Assembly: GCA_958430865.1 (NCBI GenBank)
Contig: CAUDNR010000712.1
Location: 1 to 16,077, forward strand
Direction: 5' to 3'
Source of the DNA: Entrophospora sp. SA101
Lineage: Eukaryota > Glomeromycota > Glomeromycetes > Entrophosporales > Entrophosporaceae
Length of the DNA: 16,077 bases
Each line of letters opens with the position of its first letter. The stretch's first letter is position 1. Positions 1 through 10,681 of this stretch are shown here, piece by piece. The notes beneath the pieces are model-generated. The model was not told the origin of the DNA. It did no database searches and saw nothing but the letters and a program-made list of their open reading frames with translations. The position numbers and the translations under genes are program-made.

Positions 1-731
1 AATTTGTTTGTGAGTTACCATTAAATAATATAACATATTCTTCGCCAGCTTCAACAATAAACCAATATATACTTGATGATGTATCAACTAGTGATTTTAC
101 TATCGTTATTGATAACGATTATGATGTTACTATTTCAACATCTGCGTCAAACGAATCATCAAAAAATAAATCATTTCATGTTCATTCAAAAGTTTTGACT
201 GATAATTCTGAATACTTTAAAGCATTGATTAATTCATCAATGATCGAATCACAGAGTCGTACACTTTTATTAAAAGATACTTCTTATCAAACAATGAAAC
301 CTATTCTTGAATTTTTATATACAGGCGAACTATCGTCAATTAATAATAATGGTGATGATATTAATGAAGAAAATAATGGTAAAGATGGTGATAGTGGTAA
401 ATATGAAGAAGAACAATGGATTGATTTATTATATGCGGCAACAAGATTTTTAATTAAGCCATTGATTCAACGATGTGAAAAGGAACTTGGCAATTTTGTT
501 ACCATGGAAAACGTTGACGAATTTGAACTTCTTGCTAACGAATGTGGTTCAGATCAATTATTAACTTATTGTAAATTACTTTTTCTTAAATCACCAGACG
601 ATGTTTATCTTAATGATAAGCTTTCTTTTGAAACTAGTTATTATTTTTCTAATAATCATTGTTATGATAGTTATGACGATGACAATAAGTGTGACGATGA
701 TTATTATTCTGATGAGCACTTTATATATTGA
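1..731 (+). CDS. BTB/POZ domain protein, 3' part (start outside window)
   Basis: The frame is open from base 3 to the TGA at 729-731, about 242 residues. No in-frame ATG precedes the BTB region, so the start and upstream sequence lie outside the window. The BTB fold is readable in order: a first strand SDFTIVI (near base 93), a low-complexity Ser/Asn loop, FHVHSKVLTDNSEYFKALI (near 174), then the TLLLKD strand and the helix ending ILEFLYTGEL (near 330). An acidic Asn/Asp/Glu insert follows, then a BACK-like helical stretch (DLLYAATRFLIKPLIQRCEK) and an Asp/Tyr-rich tail. BTB domains mediate dimerisation and often recruit Cullin-3, so a substrate-adaptor role is possible. With the N-terminus missing, ARM-BTB, Kelch-BTB and plain BTB-BACK architectures cannot be separated. 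The BTB call is firm; function is open. Confidence 0.85.
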   Translation, partial: FVCELPLNNITYSSPASTINQYILDDVSTSDFTIVIDNDYDVTISTSASNESSKNKSFHVHSKVLTDNSEYFKALINSSMIESQSRTLLLKDTSYQTMKPILEFLYTGELSSINNNGDDINEENNGKDGDSGKYEEEQWIDLLYAATRFLIKPLIQRCEKELGNFVTMENVDEFELLANECGSDQLLTYCKLLFLKSPDDVYLNDKLSFETSYYFSNNHCYDSYDDDNKCDDDYYSDEHFIY

Positions 732-1104
732 AGTTTTATATAGCGAATTGTACATTAGAAAATTTCCCATTTCACGTTATATATGACAAAAATTTCAGTG
801 ACAAGTACCTTTTATTTATTTTTTGATTCATATCAGTGACATTTCATTGTTTCGTATATGTAAAAAGCGATTCTATAGGTGGATAAAAATCAGTATCCAC
901 TTATAAAAGCGTTTTACTCGATAAAATAGGTTTTCAATGATAGAATCAACGGGTATAAAAGAACTTCAAAACAACTTTTTGATTTTTCCCTTCAATAAAT
1001 ATTGATAAGATCAAGTCGTCAAATCACAATTAGTTCCTTTATTCAATCTGAATTTCAAACATTGATTATTAGACTTCCAAACTCCATTCATCAAACAGTC
1101 ACAG
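732..1104. other. Intergenic DNA without a recognised gene
   Basis: Stop codons are dense in all frames. The only notable element is a TATAAAA at 954-960, about 145 bases before the ATG of the decayed relic at 1105. It could be that relic's old core promoter, but such strings are common by chance in DNA this A/T-rich. Confidence 0.4.
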
Positions 1105-1627
1105 ATGGACCAAACAAACGATAGTGGAAATTTGACATCTAATCCCCCAATCAGACTACTTTAACAAGAGGTAACTGACCCCATGAAGAACCTTCCAAGA
1201 ACCTAGAGCATAGTACTACTAATCTTGCTGTCGGTCAAAACAATAAGAATTGTAATTTATTTATAGAAAGCAAAGAATTCCACAGAGCAAAAGAAAAATT
1301 CGAATAGAGAATTTCAAGCACAAAAGATGGGATTCTCCAATAGTTGGTTGGAAATAAAGTAATAGTAATACACTTAATAAAAGAAGTCAGTAAAAGAAAT
1401 CTGCTATGCAGAATCATGACTATTACTATGAACCAGAAATTGCAAACGGTTGACGATTGCAGGGTGTTGGATAGAAAAGAAACTGTGGAAAAAGCAAAGT
1501 AGCGGCTGTGTGAAAGGCCTTTTCCAAAGAGTCGTTACAGAGAGCTTTGGATGCTTTAAAGATTTGGTAGAAGGGAGGTTTCTTGGTGGATAAGGAGAAA
1601 TTAATTTCAGTACTTTTTATTTCCTGA
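1105..1627 (+). pseudogene. Decayed coding relic, probably from a repetitive gene family
   Basis: Coding-like pieces on the plus strand appear in shifting frames, broken by stops. An ATG at 1105 opens a short MDQTNDSGN... frame that stops near 1162. A second piece includes NLAVGQNNKNCNLFIESKEF and ends at a TAG. A third reads AMQNHDYYYEPEIANG near 1405-1445 and ends at a TGA. A fourth contains KAFSKESLQRALDALKIW and LVDKEKLISVLFIS, ending at the TGA 1625-1627. Base composition is visibly less A/T-rich than the flanks. Several stops sit where CAG, CGA or TGG codons would become TAG or TGA by C-to-T change on either strand. I do not recognise the family. The longest uninterrupted frames here run antisense and look like shadows. 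Relic status is an inference from the pattern of coding-like pieces. Confidence 0.4.
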
Positions 1628-1963
1628 AAAAAAAAATCCACAATTATAATGCTAATTACTCAAATTTGGAAAAAGCAGCTCCGTGCTAATAATAAAACTT
1701 TGTAGGCTTGATTCTATATTCTAGTTGCAGCAAGAAAAGATGAAGATAAGCAAACAGCATTTCAAACGTAAGATCACAATAACTCCTAGAATATAATAAA
1801 TTAATAATAATAGTAATAGTAATGGCGGCAATCAAAGAGATATTGATGATTTTTTAATATTTAATATATATTAATATTTTTTAAAAAGGGAATGCCCCCA
1901 TTATTATTATCAATGTATGAAAATATTCTGTATGCTAATAATAATTATTTATTTATTTTTTAT
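1628..1963. other. Gap between the relic and the URB1 3' end
   Basis: A/T-rich sequence between the plus-strand relic and the minus-strand URB1 gene. No reading frame of interest is present. It contains short repeats of TAATAATAG and runs such as the TTTAATATTTAATATATATTAATATTT cluster near 1854-1881, which could mark minus-strand mRNA ends. Confidence 0.4.
1948..1957 (-). terminator. Possible polyadenylation signals of URB1
   Basis: Read on the minus strand, two overlapping AATAAA hexamers lie at 1948-1953 and 1952-1957, about 7-16 bases after the URB1 stop codon (1964-1966). The sequence matches the consensus exactly. The match is weak evidence here because the local sequence is almost pure A/T, and the signal is closer to the stop than usual. 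Confidence 0.25.
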
Positions 1964-4900
1964 TTATTCCTCCATCGCCATTGTTGTATCTTCTTCTTCT
2001 CTAGCCATATACTCGACCATCAGCCACCTTGCTTCTTTTGCAACACCTGTAACTAATGTTCTTACAATAATTTTATTAATCAACTCTTGATCTGATTCAC
2101 CTTTACCTTTATCACCACCAATAATATTGGCTCGATTATTACTAAAAGTTAATTCAAATAATATTCTAATTATTTGTTTATACATTTTTATGTAGTCATC
2201 ATCTAATACATATAATAAATCTAAATTGTCAGTTGAAGAAGGATAATAGTTATGTTGTATAATTATTGGTGATGATAATGATGATGACGCTAATATGATA
2301 TTGTGATTGTGATGAGGATGGGAATCTTTTGAATTTAAAATTATTTCTATTTTTTCAAGATATCCGAGTATTAAAGAAATTTGAAATGATGAAAGAATAG
2401 TTTTTGTAGTAGAAATAAGTGAAAGGTAGTGAAGATTAAATAAAATTGCATTCAAAATATTTAATGACCATAAAAGTGTTTCTTTCTTTATAGCATTTAA
2501 ATCTATGAGTTTTTGAAAAAAAAAATTTTGTTAAACTGTTTCTTTTATATAATTTTATTAAAAAATATTTCAACGCAAACCTAATGATTTTAGTAGTCCT
2601 GTTAAGATAAAAATAACTTGATTGACCAATACTCCATTTGATTTTTGTAAAATTGAATTCTTACAGCCTTGTAAAACTCTTAATAATATTCTTAAACCAA
2701 ATATTGATGATGAATTTTTTCCCATAGTTAAAGAAGAAACACATAAATTGTGAATCCATGTTATTAAACACTTATTTTTAACCATATCTGTGATAACTTG
2801 TGATATTGATGATGCTTGAAACAAAATCTAAAGAAATATTTATAATATGTTTATATTTGAAATAATATTAAAAGTGAAAAATTTTTTTTTTAACTATTAC
2901 CTCTATAATAATTTTCTTTGTAATATTATCAGTTAATGATGAATTATAATATCCTGATATAATATCCCATGCATGTCTTCTTTTGAAAATCTTGTAATCT
3001 TCATTGGTTTTTAAACCTGCAGATAAGAGTCTCAATAACCAAACTCTTTCTTTTTGATAATTGTCTGAACTAGAATAAAATAAATTATAAAACATTGGAA
3101 TATCCTAAAAAACATACCATATATTAAAAATAGTTATATTTATAGTAAATAAATAAATATACAATATACAAACACACATATATATATATACACAAATACC
3201 TCCAAGTCTAAAAATGGTCTTTGTAATAAAAATTTATTAATTGTTGGATACATGAAATGACCTGGGTTTGTAAATATATTTAATGCATGTGCAACAAATA
3301 TAGTAATGATACTTGGTATTTGCTGAAACATCCTCTTCCTTTTTCCTTTATCATCATCATCATCGTCGTCGTCGTCGTCGTCGTCGTCATCATCATCATC
3401 AACAACTATAGAATTTTTTAAAGAATTCAACAGTAACAATATTTGACTTTTTTCTCGAAAGCCCGTATGTTCCAACAATAAATAGACTTCATCCATCAAA
3501 TAATATCCTACTTTTCTAATATTTTCATTATTAGAAGAAAGTGAAACTACTATAAACCCCAAAGCATTGATTTCTAAAAGTTTTCTAAAGTCTAATAGAT
3601 TCCCATATGAAGATATTAAATTTGCAAATAATGGCAAGAAAAATGATGGATCATATGTTGGAGCCAATTTCGGGTTTTGGATTTTAATAATATTTCTATT
3701 GCTATTATTAGCTGTGCCCCCTACATATTTTCTTCCCGTAACTTCTTTTAATTCATTTTCAATCACTGTCATTAATTCTTCCTTTTCAAACGTTATGGAC
3801 AGATCCTTATCAATTGGAAAATGCGTATAACTATAGATCATTATTTTAGGATCAATCAGTCCTAATGTTTCAACGAGAACTCTTTGTCCCATCAATTTCT
3901 GTCTACTCATTTGTCTATTAGATCCAGGTCCCCAATACATAGCACTAGATACAATTGATAATTTAGTGATTTTCTCATATAAAATATAAATATCAAGCAA
4001 CAATTGATCTACCAAGGATGTGGTCGCTCCATAGTATGTGAAAAGTAAATCCAGATAATCAGGCTTGCAGCAATTTTTTGGATCAATATGAAAAATCTTG
4101 TTTATTAAATAAAATATTGAAAGTCTCACTGCTTCATCGTCATGATAATTATCATCTTCTGGTAGTGGTGTTGTTGTAAAATGTTTAAATTTTGGATTAT
4201 TAAATATAGCTTCAAGAATTTTATCCAATGGTGGACCTAAAACATTTGATTCTTTGCGATACTCACAAACTATCAAATTTCTCACACAATTCAAAATCAC
4301 AAAATCCTCAAATCTCTTCTCTAACAATACAAAAATAAATTCGCCAATAATATTTGCATCTAGATTTTTAACCTTTGGAATAATTAGTTTGATCAATGAT
4401 TCTATTTTAGTAAATATCCCTCCAACTAATATTCCTTGTTCATCGCCATCATATTCTTTATATTTATCTTTTTCTAGAAATAATGTTGCATGATGTAAAC
4501 AATCCATAATAAATTTTCTGAGTTGATTGATTGTGAAATTGTCAATGTTACCATCACAGTTTAAATAATATTCGATAATAGTTAATTGATTTAAATTGAA
4601 TTCAATCGTAGAATAATTATCAATAATTTGATTTAGAGTTTTGATTAATTCGTTATCAGGACTCAACGACAATAAGCTATTAATAATATTGACATAATGT
4701 AATGAATTTTTTGAATTCAATGAAATTTCACCACTATTGCTACTACTTGTTAACTTTTTAAAGAATATCAAAGAATATTGTTTTGATAATATTTTTATAG
4801 CTTTTTTATCGTGATCAGTTGCAAGATTTGACCAAGTGATTGTTGTTGAGCTTGTAGTGGAAGACACAATTTCTAAAACATATGTAAGCAATAAAGACAC

Positions 4901-7900
4901 ATCTACTAAAGATAATTTGTTCAATAAATTATTATTATTATGATTATTATTTAAAATTTGCTTAACAAATTCTAAACGAAATTCTGCTTTTCTCATGATA
5001 AGATATGACAGGATTTTTGTTCTTGTTGTTGTATTCAAATCTGAAAGAATGTATTTTACAACCTCAATATCTATTTGCTTTGGCAATTCACCAATCAACC
5101 TTTTATAATTATTATTTTTTTGTAGTAAATTCAGATGTTCCAAACTTGATGACGATGATGGTGTTAGTCCAGGTGGCATATAACTTTCTACTATTTGTAA
5201 AAATATTAAATCAAGTTCTGAAGAGTGAGAAGAGGAGAAGGAAGATGGATAATTCTTCCACATAAAAATCAACTTTTGATATAAATTATCGGATAGTTTT
5301 ATAATGGAAGCAGTGGATTGATGGTGATTATACAATTTATTAAAGACAATCAAAAGAATTCTATAATATCTATTAAGATATCCGCTATTTGAAATAAAAG
5401 AAATTGTTGATCGATCTATGTTCAAGATATTTTCTAACAGGTCAACTAATTCACCTTTTTCCCAGAATTCTGAAAACTTATCAATTAAATAAATAAATTT
5501 GTCATCTGATAATAATTTTGTAAAGTACTTTTTTTTTGATTGATTGTTTTTTTTAGTTGCAAAGGAAACAAGATTCAATAATTTAATCTTGAATTTTGAT
5601 AAATCGTTTGATCGGTTTATATCATATTTTTTATGTTTAATGATATTTTTTTTATCAGTAAAATATTCAACAAGATCTGCCACAACTATAAATAGAATTT
5701 ATCAGTAAATTTTATCAAAAAAATATAAATATTAAGGATAAACATTCGTACACTCATCCAAAGCATCCAATAATTTAATGAGAACTTGATTTTCTTTTAG
5801 ATTTTCGACTTCTCTCAGTAAGAAAAGCTCATCGAAGACAGGCCATCCAACTATCAAATTTAAGGAATCTTTCAATACGTTAGAACATCTATCATCATCA
5901 CCTTCTTCTCTAATATCACTATTTTTCTGATCTAAACCTTCTGTTGATCTGACCAAAATCACTTTTAGTAATTTAAAACATAAATGCAACTCAACACATT
6001 GATTATTACTATTTCTATCATCATCATCATCGTCGTCGTCGTCGCCATAGTGTCTACTGAGAATACATCCAATTAAAAGTAAAATTTGGCGTGTAGCATT
6101 AAATAATTCAATTAACGGGGTTGATTGCAATGATTTGATTAGAATATGAGAGACTGATGGTTTTTTCAATTTGTGGATTGAATTTGATAATAATATTGAG
6201 AATGGAGTTGATTTCAACATTGGAGATAAAAATTCCTGATCATCACTAATTATTTATAATTTAATAATAATAAAAATAATTAACCATTTTTTAAAAAAAA
6301 AAATTTCCAAACATAACAAAGACAAACCTGATAGAATCCAAATTCTCGACAGTATTATCAAGGATTTTTTTATCAATAACATCTAACAAACTAACAATAT
6401 CTTTATAATCAAAAAAGCTTTCTGATCCGTTCCCTTTCAACTTTTTTACATAGAAATAAAGATAACCTGGTAAAGGTTGTTTCCATAAAAGACTTTTGAA
6501 TAAATTGTGTAGGAAATGAGTAATAGGCAACAAATGGTTGTCATCCTTTAGATCCTCATATTCTTTTACAAGAACAATAAACAATGGACTAAATGGATAA
6601 AAATAGCAAGGTATTTTTTTGGAAATAAGAGCTGAAAAAATCTTCCTAGAAACTATGTCATTTATATTATTATTGTTGTTGTTGTTGTTGTTGTTGTTAA
6701 GCGTGTTATCAATATTCATCACATTATCACCATTTTGTAGATATCTATCTTTCAATTCATTAGAAAGTTGACTGATTTCATCAATATACGGAAACGGATC
6801 TTTCAAATACTTTATTATACAGTTATCAAGAAATTGTAGTACGATTTGTTTAGTTTTAAACATGTCATTATAATCACCTTTAGAAGTAGATCCTGTATTT
6901 ATTGTTAACATCTGAAGACTTTTGAGCCAAAAAGAGATTTCAGTTGGATCATGTTTAAATAAGATCGACTTTTCCAAAAAATAGTCAATTACACGTTTTG
7001 CAGCTAAAGAAACTCCAGAATATGGGGTAGTGATAAACAAATCTATAATGGTTGTCAGATGACTAAATGACAACAATGATGAATTATTCTTATAATCCAT
7101 TGGTACCTTATTCAGCCAATTAAAGTCAGGAACGAGCAACAACAATTCCAAGAAATGGATTTGAAAAATTAATGGAGCTTCCACCAAATTTCCTGGAATT
7201 AATTTGCCCAAATCAAATTTTGACTCAATAACTGCTTCCGGTAAATACTGATGATAATATTTAATTAGTCTCAAAATAATTTCTTGCATCAATTCATTTC
7301 TTATTTTTGCACCATCATCCTCATCCTCATCTTCTTCATCTTCACTTGGAATATTATCAAGAGTCATGCTTGAATTATTAACATTATTATCAGTAGCAGA
7401 AGTCCTATTATACATTCTTAATAATATTTGAATATCAGGCATTCTACATTTTAATTCTTCAAATAAACAATTAATTGTTTCTTTCCATTTTTCTGATATT
7501 AATAATGGTGGTGATGATAATGCAAGCGTTTTATCAGATTCTAATTCCTCGATTATTTTTCTAAATGATTTTATAACATTACCAAATTTTTGTAAAGCTG
7601 AACATAACAAAACTAATATTTTATATTTGACCAAGTTACTGTTATGATTTAAGCATTTGTTCAAAATGACACGATCAAGCATTTGCGGAAGAATGTTTTG
7701 CATTATAGTTGAAATCTCAGGAGTAATATTAGGATACTGGGTAGTTCCTGGAATGTAAAAAGCTGGAACAGGCAAAGCAATAATTTTTTGTAGTAATGTG
7801 ATATTTGCAAGCCATTTGTATGAAAGAGAAGGTTCTAATAAAAGAGTTGCAGATTGTAGAAATCTTTGAGAAAATTTTTGAAAAATATAAAGAACTGATA

Positions 7901-9381
7901 TTAATGTTAATGTTATATTATAATTTATATAAATGTAAATAAAAAAACACTAACATTGGAATTAATTCAGGGCAAGTTTCTAAAATTTTCAGCAATAATT
8001 CTTGTTGTTTCAAGTGTTGAGTTGGTTTCAAAGATTTGATGAAGTAAGATAATAATCTATTGTGTACTCGAGTAATGGTGTTGTTGTTGTTATTATTGTT
8101 GGTAACAGTATCTTTGTTCAATTGATTTTTCAGATCAAAAGAATCATTATTATCTACTTCACCATAAGGATACCATCCTTCATCTTGAAAACAAATACCA
8201 ACACCTGGTGTACAACAGATTGATAATAGAAATTTGTGTACTAGGTCTGTAATAAATTTATTTGATTCTGGTAAATCTGTTTCAGATCTAGAATAAAGAT
8301 TTAAAAGCTATTATTGTTTAATTTTTAAATTTTTTCAGATTTAATGATGATGATGATGATGATGATGAGATTTAATACTTGGTTTAATAATCCTCTATTG
8401 AAAAATGCGAGTTTTGATTTTATACCAATTTTATTATCTAAAATTATATAATTATAAAAAGTTTGAAAAATTTCTTCTACAAACTGAAAGTAGAATAAGG
8501 AAAAGAAATTAATTATAATTTCTAGAATTTATAATATTTATTTAGAAATAAAAAAATCATACCTCATAATTATCTTGAGATAAGCCTTTAAATATTAAAT
8601 TTGCAAAATTCTTAGTTTCTAAAATATTTGATTTAATTTTTGCATCACCGTGAATGAAAAATGACAAGACAAATCGAATATATAATATACGAATATCTTT
8701 AAAAAATATATATATATTATTATAATTTTTCTTTCAAGAGTTTGAAAATTATTTATCATGAATTGAAAAATCGACTGTTAAACTGACCATCTTGTTGCAT
8801 CTGTCGTGAAATATTTTGGGAATCTTTTCTTCTAATATTTACTAATTTTGAAAATACCTTTACAAACAAAAAAAAGAGTTTATATCAAGTATTTAACCTT
8901 CCCCCCAAAATAATATTTATTATTATTACCTTTAAGTTAAAATGGAATGTTTCTTGTAATTCTCTTGTGGTTGAAATATCGTGTGAGTTCATCATTATCA
9001 ATAGTCTCAATGTTGATTGACATAATGGTAATCGATCAGAACTTAAATTTCGATCAATTGTTTTCATATAATTCCTGATAATTCTACGAATTATAATGGT
9101 TCCGATAGATTTTAATGAAGGATTCTTTGTTGTATGTTGAATAATATTTGCAAAGGAATTTGGTATTGTCACTTCAAGTTTTGTCAAATTATTATTATTC
9201 TATATTACAATTAATATTCACTTGGTAATTATTTTTTGCATTATTGTTTAGAATTCAAGAACTAAATAATGAATGATGAATTACTTACAGATCTTTGAGA
9301 ATCCCAAATTTTAAATAATTCTGAGCAATCGTTTGGATTTTGTATGAATTCATTAAGATCTAATATTTTTTCTTGTGACAT
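1964..9381 (-). CDS. URB1: URB1/Npa1-like nucleolar pre-ribosomal-associated protein (12 exons)
   Basis: Known role of the family: a large helical-repeat scaffold of the earliest pre-60S particles in the nucleolus. In yeast it works with Npa2/Urb2, Dbp6, Nop8 and Rsa3. Start ATG is 9379-9381. Exons: 9381-9289, 9199-8930, 8857-8788, 8696-8563, 8483-8379, 8307-7955, 7863-6328, 6245-5752, 5685-3200, 3104-2901, 2827-2581, 2502-1964. These give 6531 coding bases and 2176 residues, close to human URB1 and longer than yeast. Every intron is GT-AG and all joins keep frame. Family signatures: an N-terminal Npa1-like region (about residues 20-390, with CSELFKIW, LLNQLLNLY, VHKFLLSICC and ILETCPELIP), and a C-terminal NopRA1-like domain (about 1720-1990, with FMYPTINKFLLQRPFLDLE joined across intron 9 to DIPMFYNLFYSS, and CLITWIHNL). 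Asp/Asn runs lie in loops between these. No defects seen. Less certain are the exon 8 donor (GTACGA) and the exon 12 acceptor. The family call is from remembered similarity, not a search. Confidence 0.93.
3350..3400 (-). repeat. GAY triplet run encoding Asp17 in URB1
   Basis: Seventeen Asp codons (residues about 1781-1797), in coding order 4 GAT, 8 GAC, 5 GAT. The run sits between two conserved segments of the NopRA1-like domain, just before a KGKRKR basic stretch. It looks like a replication-slippage tract tolerated in a surface loop. Confidence 0.9.
6017..6043 (-). repeat. GAY triplet run encoding Asp9 in URB1
   Basis: Nine Asp codons in exon 8 (residues about 922-930), 4 GAC followed by 5 GAT. 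The block arrangement of synonymous codons resembles that of the longer tract at 3350-3400. Confidence 0.9.
6666..6698 (-). repeat. AAY triplet run encoding Asn11 in URB1
   Basis: Eleven consecutive Asn codons in exon 7 (residues about 731-741), mostly AAC with AAT at the downstream end. A shorter Asn7 run at 8080-8100 in exon 6 has the same character. Both fall in weakly conserved linkers. Confidence 0.9.
8344..8367. repeat. (ATG)8 microsatellite in URB1 intron 5
   Basis: Eight perfect ATG triplets on the plus strand (CAT on the coding strand) inside the intron 8308-8378. It is the same triplet class as the Asp-coding tracts, but here it is untranslated. It lies near the donor side of the intron. 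Confidence 0.85.
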
Positions 9382-9553
9382 TAATTATTATTCTTGTTAT
9401 AAAATTTAAAAAATTTTGATCTAATCTTAGTGGTACAAAGCGATTAATATAATTATTCGCGTCCGCGAGACATCAATTACTAACTATTTTCTTGCGTCTG
9501 TAATAAATAGAAACTATAGCATCCTTGTAAGTTCATCATGTATTACAATTTAA
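9382..9553. promoter_or_regulatory. URB1 upstream region with a GC palindrome
   Basis: This is the sequence immediately upstream of the URB1 ATG, read on the minus strand. It contains TCGCG-TC-CGCGA at 9457-9468, a 5-bp perfect inverted repeat rich in CpG within otherwise A/T DNA, about 80 bases from the start codon. Part of it (CGCGAGA) resembles half of the TCTCGCGAGA promoter element known in other eukaryotes. An A6T4 run lies near 9403-9412. Promoter function is inferred from position only. Confidence 0.35.
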
Positions 9554-9724
9554 AAATTTAAATTGTCGGTAGATGTTAACACGAATACTTTTCTTGCCAG
9601 ATTTCTGGGAGCAAACCCTTCCAATTATGGAGAAGCGTTGCAGAATAGAACCTTTATTGTATCAACTCGAAAAATATTACACGAAACACTTTTAACAAAA
9701 CTCAAAATACTTGTTGAAACCTGA
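9554..9724 (+). pseudogene. Short coding-like relic without a start codon
   Basis: A 57-codon open stretch ends at a TGA (9722-9724). It has non-repetitive, coding-like composition: it includes FLARFLGANPSNYGEALQ, then STRKILHETLLTKLK. No ATG lies in frame after the upstream TAA at 9551-9553. I do not recognise the family. It may be a decayed exon or chance. Confidence 0.25.
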
Positions 9725-9804
9725 GCAACGGCAATAACAAGAATTAAAAATCTTTTTTTTTGTTTAATAAACATTTTTATTAAAAGGTCTGGCATTGGCA
9801 ACTC

Positions 9805-9906
9805 ATGCTACGCACCCAACAAATTGTTGGTTATACTGTGGAAGAAGAGCATCATGGTGAAGATTGCCATCAATACATAATGTGTAATATTGTCTTTATT
9901 TTTTGA
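9805..9906 (+). pseudogene. Short coding-like relic (33 codons)
   Basis: The ATG at 9805 opens a 33-codon frame ending at TGA 9904-9906, reading MLRTQQIVGYTVEEEHHGED and then a Cys/His-containing tail. The composition is richer than the surroundings and lacks the Asn/Ile/Lys bias of random A/T DNA. It lies 80 bases after the other relic and may share an origin with it. No function can be assigned. Confidence 0.22.
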
Positions 9907-9955
9907 GATAAGTATTCAATATTTCTTTTTTTAGGGTTCAAAATTATTCAGTCAC

Positions 9956-10036
9956 TTTTAAATTATGATTTAAAAGAAGCTAGTGATGTTAGCCGGCTAA
10001 GATTTTTCTATTGGCTAGCATCATTAAAAGAAGCTA
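9956..10036. repeat. Hairpin element flanked by 13-bp direct repeats
   Basis: TTAAAAGAAGCTA occurs at 9970-9982 and again, identical, at 10024-10036. Between and overlapping them is an inverted repeat, 9981-9994 against 10013-10026, matching 12 of 14. Inside it is a perfect 12-bp palindrome TTAGCCGGCTAA (9989-10000). Just to the left, TTTTAAAT-TATG-ATTTAAAA (9956-9975) is another perfect inverted repeat. Direct repeats around inverted repeats are typical of a small non-autonomous insertion or a foldback element. Confidence 0.55.
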
Positions 10037-10402
10037 AAAAAAATATCGGAAAGCATTGGAAGATCTTAGTCATCTTTGATTTTAAAGGAAAAGGCTAGAA
10101 AATTTTACATAATAGGAAAAGCAAGCTTGCCTTTAAATTTTTGTAACATTACCATGCAATTTTTAATATATTAATAAAGGCTTCTAGCGATTTCAAAAAA
10201 AAAAGAATTCATCTCATTAACTAACAATTTACCATGTGATATGCACTTAAATAATGGATAGTTAAAAAAATATTATCATATTAAAGAAACTTTATTAATT
10301 GTTTAATGATAATAAATAAAATAAGTAATAAAATAAATTCAATATGCAAAATTAAAATTTTAGTTTTTATTGTCGCAAAAACAATTAGCCTTTCGATTTC
10401 CA
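10037..10402. other. Non-coding A/T-rich DNA
   Basis: No supported gene. A perfect 10-bp palindrome GCAAGCTTGC lies at 10121-10130 with near-matching A-rich and T-rich shoulders. The stretch may be the remainder of the repeat family represented by the hairpin at 9956-10036. Confidence 0.4.
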
Positions 10403-10681
10403 TTATACGTTCTTGATCTTTTTTAGGTCAGCTTCAAAAATTGGTGATGATGATGAAAATGTTGAACATAAAATCGCGCGTTTTGAGGTTGATTCTTCGT
10501 CGTTTGGAGTATTAAGAAAAGCATCTGAAATTTTTTTGTAAAAAAAATTACACAAATTCAATTTATATTTAACGTTATATTTAGTATACAATACATTGAT
10601 AGTTTTATTGACCTCATTTAGAAGTGACCCAATTACTTCATCTTGAAAAATCTCTTTATTCTTTTCTTGATCATTTTCCAT
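10403..10681 (-). CDS. Hypothetical small charged protein (possibly only the last exon)
   Basis: The ATG at 10681 gives 92 residues, starting MENDQEKNKEIFQDEVIG and ending in a Lys-rich tail, with a Ser/Thr-rich segment before it. The frame stays open upstream to 10801, adding about 40 Glu/Lys/Ile-rich residues (for example LEKEHKNKNVEKEIEEIKIE) that look like a continuing coiled coil, but there is no earlier in-frame ATG. Either the ATG at 10681 is real, or this is a downstream exon whose first exon I cannot place. There are no transmembrane segments and no recognised domain. I do not recognise the gene. It could be a short lineage-specific gene or a remnant. Confidence 0.35.
   Translation of the reverse strand: MENDQEKNKEIFQDEVIGSLLNEVNKTINVLYTKYNVKYKLNLCNFFYKKISDAFLNTPNDEESTSKRAILCSTFSSSSPIFEADLKKIKNV

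Noticed and set aside
601..786. Short Ile/Met-rich plus-strand frame overlapping the BTB gene end
   Set aside because: It is the alternate frame of the Asp/Asn-rich tail and has low-complexity composition.
1235..1641. Two minus-strand frames antisense to the relic
   Set aside because: The plus strand gives more coding-like peptides; the minus frames look like byproducts of the higher G+C content.
2570..2580. TGA near 2570 as the end of a separate gene
   Set aside because: A donor at 2580/2579 and an acceptor at 2504/2503 remove it and join in frame to the last exon.
3567..5265. Plus-strand open frames across the URB1 exon 9 region
   Set aside because: They are antisense shadows of a long, family-matching minus-strand exon and have no independent coding character.
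7918..7954. Read-through end of URB1 exon 6 (VFFYLHLYKL)
   Set aside because: It is intron sequence. The GTTAGT donor joined to the TCTCAAAG acceptor keeps frame and gives the spacing I recall between CPELI and the WLAN block in relatives.
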